A stretch of DNA of 64,000 bases from Marthasterias glacialis (Eukaryota; Echinodermata; Asteroidea; Forcipulatida; Asteriidae), in contig OU452225.1 of NCBI GenBank assembly GCA_911728455.2, forward strand, positions 2,095,501 through 2,159,500. Reading direction: 5' to 3'. How positions within the stretch are numbered: the stretch's first letter is position 1; the number at the start of each line of letters is the position of its first letter. The translations under genes were made by a program, and so were the position numbers. Below, piece after piece: positions 55,577-64,000 of the stretch. The notes below the pieces were generated by a model. The model had not been told where the DNA came from. It did no database searches and saw only the letters and a list, made by a program, of their open reading frames with translations.

Positions 55577-57262
55577 TTTGTGTGTTTTAAAAAGAAATCC
55601 TGTGAAAAAGAAACAACTTCAGTCAGAATGGACAGGTCGACTTGTAACTTATGTGGGTGTTGCCCTTTGGGAAAGGAAAGTTGGGATTGCGTTTGGGGTC
55701 AAAGGTCGAAGGTTACGGTCACAGTGGTGAGGTGGCTGGAAACTGGGCACTTTTCGTTTCCGGATGATAAGTTCAGTTAGAATTGACATTTGGACTTGTA
55801 GCGGGTGGGGGTTGCCATCGGGAAAGGATAGTTGGGATGTTTTGGGGTGAAAAGGTCAATGTCAAGGTCACAGTGGTGAGTTACAGCGAAATGGTTTCCA
55901 TACCGTAACTTCAGCTACTCTTTTTAAGTAGTCAATTACAATAACACCCACACCTCTTCAATCTAAAAATTATACACTAAACCCATTTTAAATACCTCCA
56001 GATTTCCTATGCTAAATCGGCATACTCCTAAGTTTACCTTTTAACCGTGTGTGCGACCTCCAGCATACAATTCCATTTTTATTTCACCTCTCTTACATCC
56101 CCACACCTCATAACCACACCCGGCACGGCTGACGTGGTGTTGGGATGTCGTGGTCATTGCCATAATCTTCAAACACACGTGAATCACTGCGATGTTGGTT
56201 TTTCAAAGAAACCAAAATGGAGCATGTTCGGCACACGATCTATTTTTGGCAATAGTTCAATTAGTGCAGTGGTGTCTTCATTAACCACATCAACACAATG
56301 TCAGTGCTGAATGCTGGAAGAAACCAGTTGCAATCTAAAGCCTCAATAGTGTATTAATTAAGATTATCGTGCAGTTATGTTAAGGATGAGTTGAAGATTG
56401 TTCGACTCAATTTCGTGTCTCAGCGGGAACATCAGTCGCGGATCCCGTCCTCTGACAAGCTACACTCTTGAACGTTTGTTCGAACACTATACGTCAATTT
56501 ATTTGGGAAATTTGAGAAATTCAAAATCAGGCATGGAATTGATAAATATGATTGACATTGATTGGCAAAAGAAATGCTGATTTTATCTCGCTAAATTGCC
56601 TGAGCCGATGTAATGAGTGCGTGACAGTTCGTCTCTAAACAGTAGGCTTTTATTGTTTTGATATTTGAAATAAGTACTTGTGTGCAGACGTTTTCATGGG
56701 GTGGGGAGGGAGGCAAGCAGGGGGCAAAGAGACGTAGTTTGGGGGCTACTTATTGTATCAAACCATTCAATTTTGTATTTTTTCTATCTCGTTTGAAGGT
56801 GGAGGGAAAGGGGTCTAAGTAGAGGTTTGACGCCCCCTGTCCCCACCCACCTGTGTACACCATTTCTGTGCGTGACGGAGTTCGCCTATTATGATGTTTA
56901 TGTTAGGAATAAGTATGCGGATAGGTAGATTAAATTTGACCGTTTATTGTCTCATGGTTATTGGGAACAGTTTAAACCAAACAAAGCAACGGAGAAATTA
57001 ATTTAAAAATCATTAACTGTTGAGGGGATGCAATAGCAGCTTTGTCAGGGGGTAATTGATGGCTAATTATGACCCATCTGTCTGGGAGTCTGGGAATCAG
57101 ACCACGAAAACTGCGTTAAAAACAAAAAACCAAAGAGACCGACATAGACTGGATTTCCACTACAAAAAGGTCACTTCATGCTTGTATTTTTATCAATACT
57201 TTGAATCGACAATGTTACATTTTTGATGTCCTTGGTTCGTGGTTGTAAAGACGAGGTTCACA
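55577..57262. repeat. Duplication copy A: GPCR unit lacking the receptor body
   Basis: It is homologous to 59909-62893. It has two of the repeats of about 120 bp (55615-55735, 55770-55880), then the 3' flank of the receptor (55895-56132). This joins directly at 56132/56133 to the receptor's first codons and 5' flank (56133-57262). Compared with copy B, about 1094 bp (60603-61696) is missing. Confidence 0.88.
56133..56163 (-). pseudogene. Remnant of a GPCR gene (first codons only)
   Basis: The 31 bp match the first codons of the intact receptor at 61697-61727, including the ATG (CAT at 56161-56163). The rest of the coding sequence is deleted and the frame runs into former 3' flank. The flanking sequence on the 5' side stays collinear with copy B for about 1.1 kb. 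Confidence 0.82.
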
Positions 57263-59683
57263 TTCTCTTCATGATGATACAAAAGTCAAGAAATTCGTAA
57301 GATGGGCTCGATTTCATGAAGTCACTTACGACCCTCCGGAGAACCACTTGTGCGTTCTGTTCATTTTTCGCATCCTTCAAGACAAGCCTACTCAACGGCA
57401 TTTCATTTGAGTTCACGGGATCAACCTACAAAATTCTACTCCCTTATTTCCTTGCCAGTAATATACCCTACTAGTTGTGGTTTTACCATCTACTTTTACT
57501 AATGCTTTTACCTGACATGTCTTAAGATATGATTCAAATAAAAAAATATTATTTTGAGTTGTAATTCACATCGGAATTGGTATTTCATAAAAAATAGTCT
57601 CTTTAATCAATTATGACAAATCTTAAATTGGAGCCTTTATAGAAAAAGAGCTACTGTGTCCAGAACCTTGCTTTGTTATTTTTAATAACCTATTTCCCTC
57701 GAAGCCACTTAATTACTCTTACATTTGATGTATCATTTATTTCAAAACCTATGGCAAAAGTTCAGTTAAAGAAGCGTAGAAAGAAATGTTTTTTATCGGA
57801 AAATGAAGAAAAACAAATAAAATCGAAACGTTGCACATTGTCAATCGGCCACCAACGGCCGGGGTATTTTGCAATTTTTTCTTCATGAGATGATAGAGTG
57901 ACCACTTGGCAACAAAAATATAATAGCGCAAAAAACCCGCAAGATCACCATAGTTCTGAAAAACGACCACTTTCTCCGGCCTGGTCATCAGCAAACATCA
58001 ACTCAGAGATTGAAAAAGAGCGCCCTCTATTGATTTTTTATTTTTTTGTTATTATTTTTTTTAATGGAAGTCGCCAGACACGCAAGGCCAGTAAGCCACT
58101 CGAGGTGTGGGCTACAAATCAACTGTTTTTTCCAGGGGCCGTTGCCACCTACTCCTGGGGCTGAAACAGGGTTACCCCCTTTACAGTCCGTAAGGATGTA
58201 GGCTTGGGTATCATCCATCAGAAGCCTGGCTGGTAGAGCAGAAAGCTCTACCTCCCCAACTATTACGGAGCAATTATGGTTAAGTTCCTTGCTCATGGAC
58301 ACAAGTGTCATGACCGGGACTCGAACCCACACTCCGATGACTCAGCCACCAGAGCTTGAGTCCGACGCACTAACCATTCGCCACGACACGCCACAAAATG
58401 CATGCATAGGGGAATTCCCTTACGTCTGTATATATCGTATTCACTACACAACATGTCTACATCGAAGGATTTCTTTACAAAGTTTGATTTGTTTGATAAC
58501 ATAAACGATAACTTCGCAAAGGCAAGTTCTTTTATTGTCTTAGATGTCATTTAACACAGCCAAGGGCTAAAATTTACTGATACATGAAGAAGAAAACAAT
58601 TTGTTAGTTTGCTCATTGTGGCCCCCCCCCCCATATTTTTCCTAAATTCTCGGCCGATTTTAAAGATACTTGCTACATATGTAAATTTCACCAAGTTCTA
58701 CATGATGATACAAAAATATTTCGAAAGTTTGTCATTAAGGGTAGTCTTTGGTATCACCACTCCCCCATTTTTGGTCAACATCGGTACTTTTTTCATAGTT
58801 TTTATGTTTATTACTAGGGTCATCGTTCAAGCCGCTGGGTGCAAAAAATGTTGCTTTATCGCATTTTTTGAAAGATCGTGTGTTTTTTTGTTTTTTGTTT
58901 TAAATATTTTTTCCGCTTAAAAATTGGCTATAACCGCCCACTTCAGGGGCCAAAGGTGCAATTATGAGGCCTGTTTGACAATTCTATAGTATTTCTTGGC
59001 CTAAAAAATTAGAAATTAAATTCAAGAAAATATTTCATTATAAAATGTTTGGTAGGATAGTTTATTAGATTGAACTCCTAAATACTGGCTAAAAATACCG
59101 AATTCAAAATGGCTGCCAAACATGGCAGACATTACGAATTCCCACAATTCATTTCAAAGCTATAATGTGACTGATCACTATCACTCTTGGGGAAGGAAAA
59201 TAAAAAACAAGTGAAAATGTTGTTGAAAAAGAAGGGGAAAAAATCATAAAAAACAATAAAAACTTTGTAAGTTGTAAGAGACAAATTACAACATTCAATA
59301 CAATTTCTTTGAAATGAACATTTTGATTTGTAGAGATTCAATAAAACACCGATAAGGTTTACTTTTCCACTTGCAAAATTCAAAATGACCGTACATGTAG
59401 CCATGGCCTCAAGTATCAATGTGAATCAATGCAATTGAAAGGCAGCTGCAGAATATTGGTTGAGAGTGTGCGCTAGTCATGAACAGTGAACAGAGCCGCG
59501 CATACATGCTGGAATGGCCCAATCTGCCCAAATTTGACAGAGGGGCACATGTGGACGAATTGTATGCATGCTTTGATGGTAAATATTAACGCTGGAATTC
59601 ATTTGTATCGATGTATTTCCCGATGGTAGGAGAAAATATGTCTGGGTCACGTATAGTTTGAAACCACTGTGACTTGGTTCCAC
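57263..59683. other. Non-coding interval between duplication copies A and B
   Basis: AT-rich, with a SINE-A-type repeat at 58044-58393 on the minus strand (B box in 'gggactcgaacccacactc'; head end 'ttcgccacgacacgcc') and a C tract at 58622-58632. The short open frames show no recognisable family. Confidence 0.6.
58044..58393 (-). repeat. SINE family A-like copy
   Basis: On the minus strand GGCGTGTCGTGGCGAATGG is followed by CAAGCTCTGGTGGCTGAGTC and the B box GTGGGTTCGAGTCCC. The tail has 'gcccacacctcgagtggc', also seen at 24740 and 47370 in other repeats. Confidence 0.7.
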
Positions 59684-59936
59684 CGACTCAATATTATTCA
59701 CATTCAGTGATTCAAGACCTTGATTACATGGCCACACGTATTATTTTCAAGTTTCTATCTAGCCACGGCGAATTACTACCTCGCACGCAAGCTAGTTTAC
59801 TGTGCTTTCGAAAACAAAATCTGTGCTCTAGGTAAAAAATAGTGATCTCGAAAAGTTACTAAAAATAGAGTGTGAAAAGGGGCCATTTCGGTTAATCGTT
59901 GTGTTTCAAAAAGAAATCCCAAGAAAAAGAAAGAAA

Positions 59937-60350
59937 CAACTTCAGTTAGAATTGACAGGTCGACTTGTAACTTATGTGGGGTACTGCCTTTGGGGACAGG
60001 AAAAATGGGATTTCGTTTGGGGTCAAAAGGTCGAAGGTTAAGGTCACAGTGATGAGTTGGCTGGAAACTGTACACTTTCTGCTTCAGTTAGAAATGACAT
60101 TTGGACTTGTAACTTGAGGGTGGGGTTGCCCATGGGGAAAGAAAAGTTGGAATTGCGTTTGGGGGTCAACAGGTCAAAGGTTAAGGTCACAGTGTTGAGT
60201 TGGCTGAAAACTGGGTCCCCTTTCCGTTTCCGGATAATTTCAGTTAGAAATAACATTTGGACTTGTAGCGGGTGGGGTTGCCTTCGGGAAAGGATAGTTG
60301 GGAATGTTTTGGGGTGAAACGGGCAAAGGTCAAGGTCACAGTGGTAAGTT
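59937..60350. repeat. Three direct repeats of about 120 bp with nuclear-receptor half-sites
   Basis: Each unit reads roughly 'cagttagaattgaca ... acttgtaac ... ggttgcc ... ggtcaaaggt.aaggtcacagtg'. Half-sites: AGGTCAAAGGTTAAGGTCA at 60171-60189 (spaced direct repeats) and TCAAGGTCA at 60330-60338. The array lies 3' of the receptor stop codon. Function is not shown by the sequence. Confidence 0.7.
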
Positions 60351-60547
60351 ACTGCGAAATGGTTTCCTTACCGCAACTTCAGCTACTCATTTTAAGATGT
60401 TGACAATTACAATTTTACCCTCACCTCTGCAATCCCAAAATAATACACTAAACCCATTTTAAATACTTCCACATTTCTTATGCTAAATCGGCATACTCCT
60501 AAGTTTACCTTTAACCGTGTGTGCGACTTCCAGCGTACAATCCCATT

Positions 60548-60553
60548 TTTATT
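60548..60553 (-). terminator. Candidate poly(A) signal of the GPCR gene
   Basis: TTTATT on the plus strand is AATAAA on the minus strand, about 135 bp after the receptor stop codon. The same signal is kept in the other copies. Confidence 0.4.
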
Positions 60554-60686
60554 TCACCTCTCTTACATCCCCACACCTCATAACCACACCCGGCACGGCT
60601 GAGGGGTTCTCACAGCATCGATGTTATTTTTGGTGCTGAGCATCTCAATAAAGTCGGGCTCTAATCTTGATCGGTTATTGATCTGA

Positions 60687-61727
60687 TCAATACGGAATAT
60701 TTAACGGCGCGATTGAGTTTCCAAATCTTGGGAATACCTCAAGAAGAACAGCCTTGGCTGTTTCGCGAAATGACTTGTTAAATAAATAATATATAAATAC
60801 ATTACACACACTGTTAAAACTAGGTCCGAAAGACATTACGAAAAGTAACCAATCTGGAACAAACATTAAACCGTAACTTTGTAAAGTTCCAAAAAAGAAG
60901 AATGGTGTATAACATGCGGCAAACGTCAACGTGACAGCAAGGAAAGTCTTCAAAGCTTTATTGTCAGAATTTCTGTTCGGTCCATTGTTATCATTGCGAT
61001 TGACTCGCTTCTCGTGGTTTCTACTGATTTTGATGATATGAATATAAACACATGTTATTGTGATGACAGGGACGAGGTCGCCAACTATCATTCCGAAGAG
61101 ATACGCATTTGTTGATGTCATTTTGAAAAAGCATGTAGCTGTTACCTGAAAATACTCTATTTCTCCCCCAAGAACAAGTTTGCTCGCGATGCATCCACAC
61201 AGTGCCCCTATGTATGTCACTATGACGAGTTTAATAACCCGATTTTTGGTGCACCATACGGGAAACTTATATGGTCGAACAACAGCGATATACCTTTCAT
61301 AGTTAATGAGCTCTAGTGTCAGCACTGACATTGAACAAAGTTGAGTTGTAACAACGGCCATAACTTCACAGCCCAATGGGCCGAATACATTTCTATCCAC
61401 AGCTGAAGAAATCAAATAAAAACAAGAGACGAGTCCAATTGAAATATCACATGCTGCAAGTGATATCATCAGTACTTTTGTGCTCTCTGCCAAAGTTGAT
61501 AAGCGGCGGATCACAGTAATAGAAAATGTATTTCCAGAAGTATTCAGAAATACAACAACGAAGTAGAAACATGTACGAAAAGCAATGAATGACGGGGACG
61601 ATCCAGAGGTGTTTGTTGGTGTACTGTTGGTCGCTGTAGTAAACAATCCCAAGGCGTTCCATGGTAAAGTGTTTACTTCTGTAGCATTCATAGTCACGTG
61701 GTGATGGGATGTCGAGATCATTGCCAT
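60687..61727 (-). CDS. Class A (rhodopsin-like) G-protein-coupled receptor, intronless, 346 aa
   Basis: Seven-transmembrane receptor expected at the plasma membrane; the ligand is unknown. The start is the first in-frame ATG at 61727; the frame stays open to a TTG at 61736 and an in-frame stop lies just upstream (61767-61769). Counting from that ATG: glycosylation motifs NAT, NST and NTS in the N-terminus; TM1 with SGN (Asn66); TM2 LAACD (Asp94); Cys120 and Cys199 as the likely TM3-ECL2 disulfide; ERY 144-146 at the end of TM3; Pro220 in TM5; an Asn/Arg-rich third loop; CYTP (272-275) in TM6 for the usual CWxP; NVFIY (309-313) in TM7 for NPxxY. It resembles small-ligand amine/orphan-type receptors in general layout, but I cannot name a subfamily. 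It lies in a tandem duplication; sister copies are truncated by the window edge or deleted. Confidence 0.9.
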   Translation of the reverse strand: MAMISTSHHHVTMNATEVNTLPWNALGLFTTATNSTPTNTSGSSPSFIAFRTCFYFVVVFLNTSGNTFSITVIRRLSTLAESTKVLMISLAACDISIGLVSCFYLISSAVDRNVFGPLGCEVMAVVTTQLCSMSVLTLELINYERYIAVVRPYKFPVWCTKNRVIKLVIVTYIGALCGCIASKLVLGGEIEYFQVTATCFFKMTSTNAYLFGMIVGDLVPVITITCVYIHIIKISRNHEKRVNRNDNNGPNRNSDNKALKTFLAVTLTFAACYTPFFFFGTLQSYGLMFVPDWLLFVMSFGPSFNSVCNVFIYYLFNKSFRETAKAVLLEVFPRFGNSIAPLNIPY

Positions 61728-61839
61728 AATCTTCAAACACTCGTGAATGACTGCGATGTTGGTTTTTCAAAGAAACCAAAATGGAGCATGTTCGGCACAC
61801 GATCTATTTTTGGCAATAGTTCAATTAGTGCAGTGGTGT

Positions 61840-61957
61840 CTTCATTAACCACATCAACGCAATGTCAGTGCTGAATGCTGGACGAAACCAGTTGCAATCT
61901 TCATTAACCACATCAACGCAATGTCAGTGCTGAATGCTGGAAGAAACCAGTTGCAAT
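61840..61957. repeat. 59-bp tandem duplication upstream of the GPCR
   Basis: 'cttcattaaccacatcaacg' starts at 61840 and again at 61899, with 'gaaaccagttgcaatct' ending each unit. Copy A has only one unit (about 56278-56335). Confidence 0.9.
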
Positions 61958-62893
61958 CTAAAGCCTCAATAGTGTATTAATTAAGATTCTCATGCGGTTA
62001 TGTTAAGGGTGAGTTGAAGATTGTTTTATTCAATTTCAGCGGGAAAATTCAAAACATCAGTCGCGGATCCCGTCCTCTGACAAGCTACACTCTTGAACGT
62101 TTGTTCGAACACTACGTCAATTTATTTGGGAAATTTGAGAAATTCAAAATCAGGCATGGAATTGATGGATATAATTGACATTGATTGGCAAAATAAATGT
62201 TGATTTTATCTTCGTCGCTAAATTGCCTCAGCCGATGTAATGAGTGCGTGACAGTTCGTCTCTAAACAGTGAGCTCTTATTATGTTGATATTAGAAAGAA
62301 GTCCTTGTGCGCCGACGTTTTCATGGGGTGGGGAGGGCGGCAAGCAGGGGCAAAGGCATAGTTTCGGGGCTACTTATTGTATCGAACCATTCAATTTTGT
62401 ATTTTTCTATCTCGTTTGAAGGTGGAGGGAAAGGGGTCTGAGTAGGGGTTTGACGCCCCGTCCCCACCCTTCTTTTTACACCATTTTTGTGCGTGACAGA
62501 GTTCGCCTATTATTATGTTTATGTTAGGAATAAGTATGCGGATAGGTAGATTACCGTTTGACCGTTTATTGTCTCATAGTTATTGGTAACAGTTTAAACA
62601 AAACAAAGCAACGGAGAATTTAATTTAAAAATTATAACTGTTGAGCGGCTGCAATAACAGCTTTGTCAGGGGGGTAATTGATGGCTAATTATGACCCATC
62701 TGTCTGGGAGTCTGGGAATCAGACCGCGAAAACTGCGGGGGAAAAAACCAAACACACAAATAAAGAGACCGACATAGACTGGATTTTCTGCTAAACAGAA
62801 AGGTCACTTCATGCTTGTATTTTTATCAATACTTTGACCCAACAGTGTTACATTTTTGATGTCCTTGGTTCGTGGTTGTAAAGATGAGGTTCA

Positions 62894-64000
62894 CGACTCA
62901 ATATTATTCACATTCAGTGATTCAAGACCTTGATAGTTCACCCTCATGGCCACACGTATTTTCAAGTTTCTATCTAGACACGGCGAATTACTACCTCGCA
63001 CGCAAGCTAGTTTACAGTGCTTTCGAAAACAAAATCTGTGCTCTAGGTAAAAAATAGTGATCTCGAAAAGTTACTAAAAATAGAGTGTGAAAAGGGGCCA
63101 TTTCGTTAAATCGTTGTGTTTCAAAAAGAAATCCCAAGAAAAAGAAAGAAACAACTTCAGTTAGAATTGACAGGTCGACTTGTAACTTATGTGGGGTACT
63201 GCCTTTGGGGACAGGAAAAATGGGATTTCGTTTGGGGTCAAAAGGTCGAAGGTTAAGGTCACAGTGATGAGTTGGCTGGAAACTGTACACTTTCTGCTTC
63301 AGTTAGAAATGACATTTGGACTTGTAACTTGAGGGTGGGGTTGCCCATGGGGAAAGAAAAGTTGGAATTGCGTTTGGGGGTCAAGAGGTCAAAGGTTAAG
63401 GTCACAGTGTTGAGTTGGCTGAAAACTGGGTCCCCTTTCCGTTTCCGGATAATTTCAGTTAGAAATATTATTTGGACTTGTAGCGGGTGGGGTTGCCTTC
63501 GGGTAAGGATAGTTGGGAATGTTTTGGGGTGAAACGGGCAAAGGTCAAGGTCACAGTGGTAAGTTACTGCGAAATGGTTTCCTTACCGCAACTTTCGCTA
63601 CTCATTTTAAGATGTTGACAATTACAATTTTACCCTAACCTCTGCAATCCCAAAATAATACACTAAACCCATTTTAAATACTTCCAGATTTCTTATGCTA
63701 AATCGGCATACTCCTAAGTTTACCTTTTAACCGTGTATGCGACCTCCAGCATACGATCACATTTTTATTTCACGTCTCTTACATCCCCACACCTCATAAC
63801 ACACCCGGCACGGCTGAGGGGTTCTCACAGCATCGATGTTATTTTTTTGTGCTAAGCATCTCAATAAAGTCGGTCTCTAATCTTGATCGGTTATCGATCT
63901 GATCAATACGGAATATTTAACGGCGCGATTGAGTTTCCAAATCTTGGGAATACCTCAAGAAGAACAGCCTTGGCTGTTTCGCGAAATGACTTGTTAAATA
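62894..64000. repeat. Tandem duplication unit, copy C (cut by the window end)
   Basis: It matches 59684-60785 with few differences, including three repeats of about 120 bp (about 63155-63565; TCAAGGTCA at 63545-63553) and the receptor 3' flank. Confidence 0.92.
63903..64000 (-). CDS. Second GPCR copy, C-terminal end only (partial at window edge)
   Basis: The stop codon is TGA (TCA at 63903-63905). The 98 bp present encode the same last residues as the intact receptor, ending FGNSIAPLNIPY, and look identical at the DNA level to 60687-60784. The rest of the gene lies beyond the window, so I cannot tell whether it is intact. Confidence 0.85.
   Translation of the reverse strand, partial: FNKSFRETAKAVLLEVFPRFGNSIAPLNIPY

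Larger units (their letters stand above)
59684..62893. repeat. Tandem duplication unit, copy B (3.21 kb)
   Basis: CGACTCAATATTATTCAC at 59684 recurs at 62894, and from there the sequence follows copy B to the window end with few changes. The unit contains three repeats of about 120 bp, the receptor gene, and a local 59-bp tandem duplication at about 61840-61957. Confidence 0.92.

Noticed and set aside
59797..60317. Short open frames duplicated at 63012-63532
   Set aside because: Their duplication follows from the 3.21-kb tandem copy and the 120-bp repeats; there is no domain or codon-level sign of coding.
61728..61736. Longer GPCR start at 61736
   Set aside because: The codon there is TTG; the first in-frame ATG is at 61727 and an in-frame stop (TCA at 61767-61769 on the plus strand) lies upstream.
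61447..61800. 117-residue open frame overlapping the GPCR on the same strand
   Set aside because: It is a different frame of the receptor's coding DNA; the receptor frame has clear seven-helix motifs and this one has none.

Overview
The window is animal nuclear DNA: multi-exon genes with GT..AG introns, AT-rich non-coding sequence and many short dispersed repeats. The main gene and the repeat style (tRNA-derived SINEs, many short inverted-repeat elements, recurring TAGGCCTA words) point to an invertebrate deuterostome, most likely an echinoderm and perhaps a sea star. The phylum is an inference from the sequence alone.

The plus strand from about 3.1 to 48.0 kb is one complete gene for a Tie-family receptor tyrosine kinase (angiopoietin-receptor family). 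I could assemble 25 coding exons with GT/AG junctions and consistent phases into one open frame of 4191 nt (1396 residues). The order is signal peptide, Ig1, Ig2, three EGF-like modules, Ig3, Ig4, four FN3 modules, stalk, transmembrane helix, Ser-Pro-rich juxtamembrane segment, tyrosine kinase and a short tail. Vertebrate Tie1/Tie2 have three Ig and three FN3 modules, so this receptor appears to carry one extra of each. The kinase keeps the catalytic lysine, HRDLAARN and DFG. Its P-loop begins with Ala instead of Gly, and its apparent gatekeeper is Thr where Tie2 has Ile.

The introns (0.25 to 8.6 kb) hold most of the repeats: SINEs (one with clear target-site duplications, inserted into another SINE), inverted-repeat (MITE/foldback) elements, a 17-bp palindromic minisatellite and a local tandem duplication in intron 2. 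About 48.0-59.7 kb is essentially non-coding, with two more minisatellites and several MITE-like repeats.

The right end (55.6-64.0 kb) is a tandem duplication of about 3.21 kb carrying a single-exon class A GPCR on the minus strand. One copy is intact (60687-61727). A second runs off the window edge with an identical C-terminal end (63903-64000). A third, older copy (about 55.6-57.26 kb) has lost nearly the whole coding region through a deletion of about 1.1 kb. Each copy carries 2-3 direct repeats of about 120 bp rich in nuclear-receptor half-sites (AGGTCA, TCAAGGTCA).

No rRNA, CRISPR or prokaryotic feature is present. No intact tRNA gene was found, only tRNA-derived repeats.
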